Notes: generated by a model not told the origin, from the sequence alone. A stretch of DNA of 64,000 nucleotides from M3007 sp041741155 (GCA_041741155.1 JBGSKO010000213.1:62001-126000); one strand, 5' to 3'; counted from the first letter of the stretch, positions 37,201 to 44,565 are shown. A program made the numbers and translations.

Positions 37201-39194
37201 AAGGAACATTATCGGGGATAGTGTTCACCTCCGATTCGCTGATGAGCGGACAGGTGTACAACGTGACCGTTTCGACAATGGACGGTTGCATGGTCACGAT
37301 CACGGGATCCGACACGTGTACGTGTATTACCGATGCAGGCACTTTGGGCACGGCTCCGGTAAGCATTTGCCTGCCAAACGATGTTACCCTTGCGCCGGTT
37401 ACCAATTCCGTGCTTGCTCCCGGCGAGCAGTTGCAGTATATTCTTTATCAAGACCCGGCGGTGTTGCCGGCAGGTATTATTGCCAGCAGCAATACTCCGC
37501 AGTTTGCATTCCAGGCAGGTATGCAACCGGAAACTACATATTTCGTTTCGGCGATAGCCGGGTTGCCGCTTCCCGGTGATACTATTGACCCGACAAGCCC
37601 TTGTCTTTCCATTTCCCCTGGCGTGCCTGTAGTATTCCACAATCCGCCAACGGCAACGATGACCGGTGACACCACGATATGCTCTGGTAGCAGTACACTC
37701 TTCAAAATCCAGTTTACCGGAACACCGCCGTTGCAGTTTGTTTATGCCGTCAACGGTACGCCACAGTCCGCTATATCTGCGCCACAGAACTCGTTTACTG
37801 TTTCCAGTAATAATGTGCAACAGGATCAGGTCTTTACCTTAATTTCGGTGCAAGATAATTTCTGCACAGGCACGGTCAGTGGCATGTATACGATAGCGGT
37901 ACAAGAGGGTCCCACGGCAAATCTGAATACATCCGGCATAATTTGTCAGGGAGATAGTGCCGTACTCACCCTGCAACTTACGGGGGCTACCGACTTTGAT
38001 GTAACGATTAGCGGTGGTCAAAATCCAATACAACTCAACGGCGTGCAAAACGGAGCTAGCATCAATGTAGCCCCGACAGCGACAACGACCTATACCATCA
38101 GCGCTTTGACTGCTCAGGGAAATGCTTGCCAGCAAACCATCGGCCCAGGCATTACCGTACTGGTTTCACCACCGATATCAGCTACAGCTGTTTTGTCGGA
38201 TTTCGGCGGATTCAACGTGAGTTGTTTTGGCGAATCGGACGGTTCTATCACACTTTCCACTACAGGTGGAACGGCGCCATTGAGTGCCCTATGGGACCAT
38301 GGAGCTTCCGGCACTTTGGTACAAAACCTGGCCGCCGGCACCTATACTGTGAATATTACCGACGCTATCGGCTGCACGTACCAGGACAGTTTTGTGCTGA
38401 CGCAGCCGGATGCTTTGGATGTAGAATATCTGATCCAATCCCCTGCCTGTTTTGGCGATCGCAACGCGAGCATAACCATCCAAAATGTACAAGGAGGGGT
38501 CGGGCCGTATGCGATTTCCCTGAACGGAGCTACTGCTCAGGTGGTGGATAACTTTCCATTTCTGTACCAAAACCTGGTTGCAGCAAACTATACCTTCACG
38601 GCTTCCGACATCAATGGCTGTGAGACCGAAATTCAAGAGACAATCACTGATCCACCGCTGCTAACCGTGGATCTTGGCGACGATGTGTCGGTTTACCTTG
38701 GTGACAGCATTCAACTGGAGGCTATTGTGGGGGGAACATTGGTGGACACCTTTGCATGGTCGCCCTTGACGGCTTTAAACACACCCGATGATTTGGTTAC
38801 GTACGCCAAGCCAACGCGGAGCACGGTTTATAAAGTTTGGGTTCAGAATGCCGCCGGATGCCAGGCGGAAGATGAAATTCGGGTAACCGTACTCAAGGAG
38901 CGCCGCATTTATTTCCCCAACGCTATCAAACCCGGCGCATCGCTTGGGAATGACGCATTCACGGTTTATGCCGGCCCCGAGGTTTCTCTGGTGCGGACAT
39001 TTCGCATCTACGACCGTTGGGGTGAGTGTGTTTTTGAAAAATTCGATGTTACCCCGAACGAACCATCCCAGGGCTGGACGGGACAAGCACGCGGACAAGA
39101 CGTACTGCCCGGCGTGTACATTTACGTGGTGGACCTGCTGTATGCAGATGGTACAACGGAGGTAAAGTCGGGAGATGTTACGGTAGTGCGGTAG
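34266..39194 (+). CDS. Giant secreted repeat protein with SprB-type repeats and T9SS type B (gliding-type) C-terminus
   Basis: 1642 residues. A signal peptide ends near TTTFLNAQ (about residue 35); an in-frame ATG at 34290 is an alternative start. Residues about 40-470 are Ig-like units, each with a Cys-Gly/Ala-Gly start, a PY(T/V)(F/V)xYS-like strand and a TxTxYxLxSV strand. From about 472 to 1290 lie three long composite repeats of ~270 residues beginning CFCLSFAGEMD, CPCETEAGSMD and CTCITDAGTLG. Two SprB-type repeats follow (VSCFGESDGSITL and PACFGDRNASITI, about 1315-1460). The last ~90 residues (IYFPNAIKPGASLGNDAFTV to the end) are the gliding-motility C-terminal domain used for T9SS type B export. 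It is probably an adhesin or extracellular matrix component. Confidence 0.88.
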   Translation: MYKTLPFSMHRCSTLICLWVLSAGLSLTTTFLNAQSPTGLLSLVGPDTICAGARDTLQVQFSNGSDPYTFVYSINGVAQTAITTSNNPHTFLTPPLTAGQQIIQLESVDANGVIGTANGLDTIVVLPVPAALLLSDTVALCAGQTDTLRIRFFGPGPYTFQYSVQTDTMPTDTLPAITTTDTTFLIPITPPSGATVYRLVGVGNGNCAGQVSGIFLANVQPALTAVISGGGQVCQGGSGSSITITFDGPGPYTVVYRAGAVVQPDITTSNNPLIIPVNPVSGTFYQLESVTNGVCTGTVSGFALVAVFTPSTAELSSDITVCSGTDTSLVVDFTGSGPFLLEYSIDGIIQPIVETFDDPLLIPVNVTDTTVYTLISVESPGCFGSVIGTATVFTNYPPELTNLFISCDLINQTYSIEFDAIGTPPFVVTGVGGSFVGDHFTSDAIPLNDPYTLLLNDANNCGLVPINGFSNCFCLSFAGEMDLDTLQGCVGDSTEAIFLGFEELEVEDTLLFFLHTNSIDTLGTILDVRGVPIFEFLPATMTLGTTYYISPVAGNNNGMGGVNLSDPCLSVSPGTPIVWNEAPTAAISGDFDICAGETVLIPVTLTGQPNFNLTYNVNGVPETAVVFQNTFTISATLLANTTFELVSVENGQCQGAVSGQSAVTVHTIPQITNVTVLCAPDKLSYTLEFDVENADLPTAFVAGTITGTLDTITGHFISDPLPAQTAYSAIVSDFWQCGVDSISGTGLCPCETEAGSMDQTPLFLCAGAIASVAPATGSLLTSVDTLLYALVTTNSPSTWAILELSDAPVFAFDPSTMTPGTTYYIFVLAGLATPTGIDLSHPCASVSVGSTVVWQPQPAVSLGTDATICQGDSTTLVLNFSGNAPYIVTYSANGVNQPTLNTSDSQFLLTLNPTDTTVYILAGASGNGCPASLNGGATVTVNPTPQVQNIVTNCDLATQTYLLSFDVLNATAPTVSGVQGTLSGIVFTSDSLMSGQVYNVTVSTMDGCMVTITGSDTCTCITDAGTLGTAPVSICLPNDVTLAPVTNSVLAPGEQLQYILYQDPAVLPAGIIASSNTPQFAFQAGMQPETTYFVSAIAGLPLPGDTIDPTSPCLSISPGVPVVFHNPPTATMTGDTTICSGSSTLFKIQFTGTPPLQFVYAVNGTPQSAISAPQNSFTVSSNNVQQDQVFTLISVQDNFCTGTVSGMYTIAVQEGPTANLNTSGIICQGDSAVLTLQLTGATDFDVTISGGQNPIQLNGVQNGASINVAPTATTTYTISALTAQGNACQQTIGPGITVLVSPPISATAVLSDFGGFNVSCFGESDGSITLSTTGGTAPLSALWDHGASGTLVQNLAAGTYTVNITDAIGCTYQDSFVLTQPDALDVEYLIQSPACFGDRNASITIQNVQGGVGPYAISLNGATAQVVDNFPFLYQNLVAANYTFTASDINGCETEIQETITDPPLLTVDLGDDVSVYLGDSIQLEAIVGGTLVDTFAWSPLTALNTPDDLVTYAKPTRSTVYKVWVQNAAGCQAEDEIRVTVLKERRIYFPNAIKPGASLGNDAFTVYAGPEVSLVRTFRIYDRWGECVFEKFDVTPNEPSQGWTGQARGQDVLPGVYIYVVDLLYADGTTEVKSGDVTVVR

Positions 39195-39212
39195 GATAGC
39201 GCCGTTCAAAAC

Positions 39213-39254
39213 AAAAGCGCAAACAACTCAGGAAGAGCTGTTTGCGCTTTTTTT
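39213..39254. terminator. Bidirectional terminator between adhesin gene and tRNA-Arg
   Basis: AAAAGCGCAAACA pairs with TGTTTGCGCTTTT and CTC with GAG around an AGGAA loop, with one mismatch. Seven Ts follow on the plus strand. On the minus strand the stem is followed by TTTTGTTTT, so it can also end the tRNA transcript. Confidence 0.92.
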
Positions 39255-39255
39255 G

Positions 39256-39327
39256 TAGCCCCGAGTGGAATCGAACCACTATCTGAGGTTCCGGAAACCT
39301 CCATTCTATCCGTTGAACTACGGAGCC
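39256..39327 (-). tRNA. tRNA-Arg (anticodon CCG)
   Basis: On the minus strand the 72 bases fold as a cloverleaf: acceptor GGCTCCG with CGGGGCT (including G-T pairs), D stem GTTC/GAAT, anticodon stem GAGGT/ACCTC around loop TTCCGGA, a four-base variable loop AGAT, and T arm AGTGG-TTCGATT-CCACT. The loop places CCG at the anticodon, reading CGG (Arg). CCA is not encoded (ACA follows). A promoter box lies 18 bases upstream. Confidence 0.95.
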
Positions 39328-39345
39328 AGTTTGATATTAGCGGCG

Positions 39346-39353
39346 CAAAGGTA
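39346..39353 (-). promoter_or_regulatory. -7 box (TACCTTTG) of tRNA-Arg
   Basis: Exact TAnnTTTG match on the minus strand ending 18 bases before the tRNA 5' end, leaving only a short precursor leader. Confidence 0.75.
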
Positions 39354-39390
39354 GCCAAAAACTTTGCGGATTGGAAAGAACAAAATCAGG

Positions 39391-40125
39391 TCAAAAAAAT
39401 TCCCGACGCAAATTAGCGAGTGCATCATCTACCCAAGCCTGCGTTTCCCGGAGCAATATGTTCGCATCGTTGTTCCGGATAGCCGGGCCGTAGTGTACAA
39501 ATACATCCGTGAACCGTTCTCCAAAACAGCGGATAAAGTGCGGCAGGAACGTATCGTCGCCAAGCCAGTATTTCTGCGGGTCCTTAAAATCAAATGCTAC
39601 AGGCACAACTGGGATACCGCGCTCTGCAGCCATTTGGAAAGCGCCCGGCCGAAATGGAATTGTCCTCGGCTGTGCATGGGTCGTACCTTCCGGAAACAAA
39701 ATCACAGGAAATCCTTCTGCAACCTTCTCCCCTATGGCGTTCAATGTTGCTTTTCGGCTTCCGGGGTTGTCGCGTTTGACAAAAAGTACACCTGTCAGTT
39801 TGGCGCCGACACCAATGATCGGCCAGTTTGCTACCTCGGCTTTGGATACGGGAAATGCCAGGACATCCCGACAAATTACGGCTGGATCCAGATAGGATCG
39901 GTGGTTTGCCATCAGAATACAAGGAATGTCCGGCGGTGTGCCGCGCACTACCAGGCGTACTCCCAGCACCGGTAACAAATACCGGCGTACCCACGATTGT
40001 CGAATGCGCAAAAAACGACGCATATCTACCCCTGCTGTGGCGGCAATCCACCGAACACGAATAATCAACGCAATCGTAAAGCACAGAAAATAGAGGAGTC
40101 GAAAGATGCCACGTATTTGTTTCAT
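39391..40125 (-). CDS. plsC: Lysophospholipid acyltransferase, copy 2 of a tandem pair
   Basis: 244 residues. An N-terminal membrane helix (about residues 8-28) is followed by the acyltransferase motifs: NHRSYLDP with the HxxxxD catalytic pair (about 75), VKRDNPGSRKAT, the FPEGTTHAQ substrate motif (about 140) and IPVVPVAF. It should make phosphatidic acid from lysophosphatidic acid, or acylate another lipid, at the cytoplasmic membrane. Its start overlaps the stop of the preceding paralogue by 4 bases (ATGA). The two proteins are clearly related along their length but well diverged, so the duplication is old. Confidence 0.9.
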   Translation of the reverse strand: MKQIRGIFRLLYFLCFTIALIIRVRWIAATAGVDMRRFLRIRQSWVRRYLLPVLGVRLVVRGTPPDIPCILMANHRSYLDPAVICRDVLAFPVSKAEVANWPIIGVGAKLTGVLFVKRDNPGSRKATLNAIGEKVAEGFPVILFPEGTTHAQPRTIPFRPGAFQMAAERGIPVVPVAFDFKDPQKYWLGDDTFLPHFIRCFGERFTDVFVHYGPAIRNNDANILLRETQAWVDDALANLRREFF

Positions 40126-40868
40126 GGAGCAGTACTATTGTGTATGCGCGCGTTTGTTGTTAATTGATGCTCAATCCATTGACGAACTTCTTGCTCCAAT
40201 AAATCACTATCATTTTGCTGGATTAAAGGTCCGTAACACACCCGAACGAAGATATTTTTGTTTTGAAATCGCTCCCAGGCATGTTGCAAGAATGTAGATG
40301 CTCCGATCCAGTGATCCCGGCTGTCCTCAAAACAAATGGCTACCGGAACGACCGGCAACCCCCATTTCGAAGCTGCCCGACAAGCACCTTTTTTGAATGG
40401 TAACATTCCCTCAAGCCCTGATGTAGTGCCCTCCGGAAACAAAACAACCGAAAAACCCTCCACCTGAATCACATCGGCGATGGCTTTCAGGGTGGAGACC
40501 CGGCTGGCGCCTTTATCGCGATTCACATACAAAATGCCTGCCCACTTTGCGCCTTTCCCGATCAGCGGCCAGTCTGCCAATTCGGCTTTCGCTACCGGAT
40601 ACGCATGCACATCGCGTAAGAGTAGAATAGGGTCCAGATACGACCGGTGGTTTACCAGAAGCAGGCAAGGAAAATCCGGTGGGGTGCCTTCAACGGTCGT
40701 CCGCACCCCTACCCCATCCAATACGCGAACTGCCCATCGTTGCCGGACATCCATGACGCGGGCTGTGTCCGACCGAAGCCACACACGTCGCCAATAAACC
40801 TCGGCGACAATACGGGCGGTATAGACTACGAAAAACAAAAATCGGTAAACAACAAAGATGTGTCGCAC
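40122..40868 (-). CDS. plsC: Lysophospholipid acyltransferase, copy 1 of a tandem pair
   Basis: 248 residues with the same layout as the following gene: an N-terminal hydrophobic helix, NHRSYLDP (HxxxxD), VNRDKGASRVST, FPEGTTSGLEG and LPVVPVAICFED. Both copies keep every catalytic residue, so both are probably active. Keeping two may reflect different acyl-chain or head-group preference, for example phospholipid versus ornithine- or amino-lipid synthesis. That is inference. The gene is translationally coupled to copy 2. Confidence 0.9.
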   Translation of the reverse strand: MRHIFVVYRFLFFVVYTARIVAEVYWRRVWLRSDTARVMDVRQRWAVRVLDGVGVRTTVEGTPPDFPCLLLVNHRSYLDPILLLRDVHAYPVAKAELADWPLIGKGAKWAGILYVNRDKGASRVSTLKAIADVIQVEGFSVVLFPEGTTSGLEGMLPFKKGACRAASKWGLPVVPVAICFEDSRDHWIGASTFLQHAWERFQNKNIFVRVCYGPLIQQNDSDLLEQEVRQWIEHQLTTNARIHNSTAP

Positions 40869-40880
40869 AGGCGCAAATGT

Positions 40881-40911
40881 AAAAAGGCGCAGAGGTTATC
40901 TGCGCCTTTTT
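40881..40911. terminator. Terminator hairpin
   Basis: AAAAAGGCGCAGA pairs with TCTGCGCCTTTTT around a GGTTA loop. On the minus strand it closes the tiny lipoprotein gene and separates it from the acyltransferase pair. Confidence 0.88.
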
Positions 40912-40961
40912 GAAATCGGTATGTGGGGAAATGCGTTTCTTAGCACTGCCTCCAGATGGAA

Positions 40962-41063
40962 TTACAGGTCGGAGCCAGGGCAGCCGTAGCCACGATTACA
41001 AGCTTCGAGGAGCACAAGGGCCGCCATAAATGCGAAGGCGAGAAGTTTTTTCCAATTCTTCAT
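40962..41063 (-). CDS. Tiny lipoprotein (33 aa)
   Basis: The frame encodes MKNWKKLLAFAFMAALVLLE and then ACNRGYGCPGSDL before a TAA. The basic start, the hydrophobic core and the LLEAC lipobox make a complete lipoprotein signal. The mature peptide would be only 12 residues (CNRGYGCPGSDL) with a second Cys. A clear terminator follows 50 bases downstream, which supports a real transcript. Very short lipoproteins with a GYGCP-like tail are, as I recall, found in other Bacteroidota, but no role is known to me. Confidence 0.7.
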   Translation of the reverse strand: MKNWKKLLAFAFMAALVLLEACNRGYGCPGSDL

Positions 41064-41389
41064 TCTATAAAAATTTAACAGATTTCGAAATGTGGCGCCA
41101 GGCACTGGCAAAATTCGGGACAAAACGGAAATGCTTTGTCCATATTGTTACAAACCCCATGCCACCGTTTATTTTGCGCAAAGTTATGGCCAAAAAACCG
41201 GGAACTTCGCCGAGTGTTTACATACGGGAGACAAACAAGCAAAAATAGTTCAGGCAAAACCTATATTAGCGGCTTCCAAAATTGAATCTTCAATACCTTT
41301 TTGCATCATAATCCGTTGAACCATAATCCTTATTGCAGGTCCAGGCATCTGATAATCCACCATCCTTTGAACAAACAATTTCTTAAACC
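41064..41389. other. Intergenic stretch without a supported gene
   Basis: The 326 bases lie between the tiny lipoprotein gene and the AP2-protein gene. Several short frames cross each other on both strands, but none shows a signal peptide, family motif or promoter box. It probably holds the divergent regulatory regions of both neighbours. A weak Cys pair (CPYCYKPHA) in one short plus-strand frame was not taken as a gene. Confidence 0.6.
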
Positions 41390-41920
41390 GTGATTTACAA
41401 AGTCAAATTAAAAAATGCCGACCACACGGTCCTGCTGGACGACCATGTGTACGAATGGCTCACTACGGATCCCTACCTCGTTCAGATTGATCTGATCAAT
41501 AACTTGCGCAAGCACTCCAGCGGGTGTGCCGTATTTCAAAAAAACTGGAAAAAAGCGGGGGGTAAATACAAGACCGAGACGATCTACCTGCACAAGCTTA
41601 TTGCCGAAAAATTCCTGTCGGGAGAAAAAACTGCCGGAAAGAAGTTGGTGAGTGCCAGAAACAACGACAAGCTGGATTGCCGAGTCGAAAATTTGTATTA
41701 CCGATCCCGTTCTGCTGCCAGCCGGCAGCGCAAGACCAACAGCAAGTCGGGATATACCGGTGTTTATCAGGAAAATAACCGGTATCGGGCTGTCATTTCC
41801 ATTCGCGGGAAAGCCGTACACCTTGGCATGTTTGACACACCCGAAGAGGCTGCCGTCGCCTACAACAAGGCATCTAAGGAAATTTACCGGGAAGATGCCA
41901 AACTCAACAAAGTCAGATAA
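41390..41920 (+). CDS. AP2-domain DNA-binding protein with degenerate HNH region
   Basis: 176 residues. The start must be the GTG at 41390, because an in-frame TAA lies at 41384-41386 and no ATG follows early. Residues about 120-170 are an AP2/ERF-type domain (SGYTGVYQENNRYRAVI, VHLGMFDTPEEAAVAYNKAS). Residues about 65-105 align with HNH homing-endonuclease sequence (LHKLIAEKF, then KLDCRVENL). The central His, Asp and Asn positions read Ala89, Asn91 and Cys97, so nuclease activity is probably lost. The order HNH then AP2 is that of phage and intron endonucleases. This copy looks like a domesticated DNA-binding derivative. No intron or recipient gene is evident. Confidence 0.75.
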   Translation: MIYKVKLKNADHTVLLDDHVYEWLTTDPYLVQIDLINNLRKHSSGCAVFQKNWKKAGGKYKTETIYLHKLIAEKFLSGEKTAGKKLVSARNNDKLDCRVENLYYRSRSAASRQRKTNSKSGYTGVYQENNRYRAVISIRGKAVHLGMFDTPEEAAVAYNKASKEIYREDAKLNKVR

Positions 41921-41923
41921 GTA

Positions 41924-42514
41924 TTAGTGCATTCGGTCTCCGCGTGTGGGTAATTGTTCCATGATTTGTGCTTCGTAGCGCAGGTATTCCTGCCAGCGTA
42001 CCCAGGTTTTTTCTTTTCCAAAATAGCGTTCAGCGAGGTCGAGGAAAAGTCGGTAGTGCCCGGCTTCCGCTACCATAAACTTGTGGTACCAGATGCGCAG
42101 GTCTTCGTCGGAACAATGCAGGGATAAAAGCCGAAACCTTTCGCAACTGCGGGCTTCAATCAGAGCACACGTGAGCAAGCGTTCCAGCAGCGTCTCTTCC
42201 CGTGTGCCGCCTCTTTTCTGGAACTTCAAAAGTTCGTTCACGTATTCATCCTTGCGCTGTTTGCCCAGGCGCAAAGCGCGATTTTTGAGTTCGGCCAGTA
42301 CCATCCGAAAATGTCCCCATTCTTCGGTAACAACCGGCGCAAGTTCCTCTACCAGTTCCTCGCGCTCGGGGTATGCCTGGATTAGTGAAATACAAGCTGT
42401 AGCAGCTTTTTGCTCGCAAAAGGCGTGATCGGTCAGGATTTCAGTCAAATCTATTTCGGCAAGGTTTACCCAACGCGGATCGGTCGGTAGTTTCAGGCCA
42501 AGCGTAGTGTTCAT
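41924..42514 (-). CDS. miaE: tRNA-(ms2io6A)-hydroxylase
   Basis: 196 residues. A four-helix diiron enzyme in which the ligands can be placed: E34 (FCEQKA), E65 and H68 (EEWGHF), E120 (IEARSCERF), and E150 with H153 (EAGHYRLF). MiaE uses O2 to hydroxylate the isopentenyl side chain of A37 in tRNA, so its presence suggests an organism that meets oxygen. A near-match -7 element (TACTTTTA, 42526-42533) ends 11 bases before the ATG. It is the divergent neighbour of an RNA methylase gene. Confidence 0.9.
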   Translation of the reverse strand: MNTTLGLKLPTDPRWVNLAEIDLTEILTDHAFCEQKAATACISLIQAYPEREELVEELAPVVTEEWGHFRMVLAELKNRALRLGKQRKDEYVNELLKFQKRGGTREETLLERLLTCALIEARSCERFRLLSLHCSDEDLRIWYHKFMVAEAGHYRLFLDLAERYFGKEKTWVRWQEYLRYEAQIMEQLPTRGDRMH

Positions 42515-42623
42515 TTATTGCATGTTAAAAGTAGAATAGTAGCGTAGTGGCGGCAAAAATACGCACTCCCCCAAACCGTTTACAGCATTTTCTGGTTTGG
42601 CGATTGACCACCAATATCCTGTG

Positions 42624-42631
42624 TATTTTTG
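42624..42631 (+). promoter_or_regulatory. -7 box (TATTTTTG) of the SpoU/TrmH methylase gene
   Basis: Exact TAnnTTTG match with a TTG 17 bases upstream (42604-42606). Only 6 bases separate the box from the ATG at 42638, so the transcript is probably leaderless, or translation starts at the next ATG (42653). Confidence 0.75.
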
Positions 42632-42637
42632 CCGCCA

Positions 42638-43174
42638 ATGGAAAAACTCAGCATGGAGGCCTTGGGGCGCCTCTCCGCCGATGCCTACGGTCATTCGAAA
42701 AAAATCCCCCTCATACTGGTGCTCGATAGCGTACGCTCGGGCCTGAATGTCGGCTCTGTATTCCGTACTGCCGACGCCTTTGCGGTGGAAAAAATCATAT
42801 TGTGCGGTATTACCGCGCAGCCTCCCCACCGCGAAATCCTGAAAACGGCTTTGGGCAGTACCGAAACCGTGCCATGGATGGCCGTAGATCATGCCGTCGA
42901 GGCTGTAGAACAATTGAAACTGGCCGGTTATCGTGTTTTTGCTGTGGAGCAAACCACTCAAAAAATCTGGTTACAGGATTTTGTACCAGCTTCTGATGAA
43001 AAATACGCCTTTGTGCTTGGTAATGAAGTAGATGGCGTGACAGATGCCGTCCTTCGGGTATGCGACGGGGCTATCGAAATTCCTCAATTCGGCACCAAAC
43101 ACTCGCTCAATATTGCCGTGGCAGCAGGTATCGTTGTTTGGGAATTTACTCGAAAACTATTGGATAAGCGGTAA
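42638..43174 (+). CDS. SpoU/TrmH-family RNA 2'-O-ribose methyltransferase
   Basis: 178 residues of a trefoil-knot SPOUT domain. Motif 1 is NVGSVFRTADAF (about residue 32), motif 2 FVLGNEVDGV (about 128) and motif 3 IPQFGTKHSLNIAVAAGIV (about 150). All are intact, including the catalytic Arg and the knot Ser-Leu-Asn. The target, tRNA or rRNA, cannot be told. Length is at the short end of the family, with no N-terminal substrate-binding domain. The start is taken at 42638 because the promoter box ends at 42631. Confidence 0.9.
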   Translation: MEKLSMEALGRLSADAYGHSKKIPLILVLDSVRSGLNVGSVFRTADAFAVEKIILCGITAQPPHREILKTALGSTETVPWMAVDHAVEAVEQLKLAGYRVFAVEQTTQKIWLQDFVPASDEKYAFVLGNEVDGVTDAVLRVCDGAIEIPQFGTKHSLNIAVAAGIVVWEFTRKLLDKR

Positions 43175-43199
43175 GTAGGCAATATTTCAACCACCTATC

Positions 43200-43207
43200 T
43201 ACCTTTG
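43200..43207 (+). promoter_or_regulatory. -7 box (TACCTTTG) of the aspartokinase gene
   Basis: Exact TAnnTTTG match, 50 bases before the ATG at 43258. The intervening leader is C/A-rich and nearly free of G. Confidence 0.73.
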
Positions 43208-43257
43208 CCGCCCATTCAACCACACAACAGTCCACCAGTTAACCCACCCACCGCTCT

Positions 43258-44565
43258 ATGCAAGTATTCAAGTTCGGCGGCGCCAGCATAAAGGATGCCG
43301 CAGGTGTAAAAAATGTCGCTTCTATTTTGGAACGCTACCACAGCAAGTCGCTGGTCATTGTTGTGTCTGCCATGGGTAAAACGACCAATTCACTGGAGGC
43401 GGTTGTGGCGGCGCATGCCAAACAAACCGGGCAAGCCCAGGCGCTATTCCAGGCATTAAAAGAACAACATTATACCCTAATGCGGGAGTTGTTCGACCCC
43501 GGCGACGACGTTTTCAATGTTGTAAACGACACCTTCGTGGAAGCCGACTGGATGCTGGAGGAAAAACCCGATGAAAATTACGACTACGTCTATGACCAAA
43601 TCGTATGTGTAGGCGAGTTGGTTTCCTCCAAAATTGTGGCGGCCTATCTGAACAAAATTGGGCTCCACACCCATTGGCTTGATGCCCGCGATGTGGTCGC
43701 CACGGATAATACCTACCGCGAGGGTTGGGTGAACTGGGATAAAACCAAACCCAATGCACAAAAAGTGGTGCAACCACTCCTGCAACAGGGCGGCTTCGTG
43801 CTCACGCAAGGGTTCATCGGCTCCACCTCCGAAAATTTCACCACCACGCTTGGCCGCGAAGGGTCAGACTATTCGGCGGCCATTTTTTCCTTTTGTCTCG
43901 ACGCCGAGAGTATGATCATCTGGAAAGACGTTCCCGGTGTACTCAACGCCGACCCGCGTTTGTTTGAAAACACCATCAAACTTGATCGCTTGTCGTACCG
44001 GGAAGCCATTGAGATGACATACTACGGCGCGCAAGTGATCCACCCCAAAACCATTAAGCCGCTGCAAAATAAAAGTATCCCCTTGTTTGTCAAGTCTTTT
44101 CTGGACCCCGAGGCGCCCGGCACGGAAATTAGCAGTGACACCGACGACACGTACCCACCCATCATCGTGGTAGAAAAAAACCAGGCCCTCCTCCATATTA
44201 TTACCACCGACTATTCTTTTGTAGCGGAACAGCATATCGCCCGTCTGTTCGCTGATTTGGCCGAGTTGCGCATATTCGTCAACATGATGCAAAATACAGC
44301 GATCAGTTTTACCATCTGCGTGCCCAACGTACCCGACCGGGTAGAAAAATTTATCAAGGGGATCTCTGACGAGTTCCGGGTCAAACGCGAGGACGGGCTG
44401 GAACTTATCACTGTGCGACACTTCAACGAGGAAACCGAGGCCAACCTGAAAAAGGGTATGATTGTCCTTTTTGAGGAGCGCATCCGAAACACCTTGCAAA
44501 TGGTTGTACGCAATGTGCCGGCTGTGGAACGCCGGGCAGTAGAGCTGGAACGAGCAAAAGGCTGA
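43258..44565 (+). CDS. lysC: Aspartate kinase (monofunctional)
   Basis: 435 residues. The N-terminal VFKFGGASIKD carries the kinase KFGG motif. TTLGREGSDYSAAI (about residue 200) is the aspartate/ATP-binding segment and VIHPKTIKPLQ the end of the catalytic domain (about 260). The C-terminal ~140 residues contain ACT-type regulatory sequence, so feedback control by an end-product amino acid is likely. It makes aspartyl phosphate for lysine, threonine and methionine synthesis. It is not fused to homoserine dehydrogenase and no pathway genes are adjacent. The leader resembles those of speA and of the Cys/Met PLP enzyme gene. Confidence 0.93.
   Translation: MQVFKFGGASIKDAAGVKNVASILERYHSKSLVIVVSAMGKTTNSLEAVVAAHAKQTGQAQALFQALKEQHYTLMRELFDPGDDVFNVVNDTFVEADWMLEEKPDENYDYVYDQIVCVGELVSSKIVAAYLNKIGLHTHWLDARDVVATDNTYREGWVNWDKTKPNAQKVVQPLLQQGGFVLTQGFIGSTSENFTTTLGREGSDYSAAIFSFCLDAESMIIWKDVPGVLNADPRLFENTIKLDRLSYREAIEMTYYGAQVIHPKTIKPLQNKSIPLFVKSFLDPEAPGTEISSDTDDTYPPIIVVEKNQALLHIITTDYSFVAEQHIARLFADLAELRIFVNMMQNTAISFTICVPNVPDRVEKFIKGISDEFRVKREDGLELITVRHFNEETEANLKKGMIVLFEERIRNTLQMVVRNVPAVERRAVELERAKG

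Noticed and set aside
41064..41389. Small genes in the gap before the AP2 protein gene
   Set aside because: Overlapping short frames on both strands lack signals, motifs and promoter boxes.
41390..41920. Active homing endonuclease or mobile intron
   Set aside because: Catalytic HNH positions are replaced and no intron structure or split host gene surrounds it.
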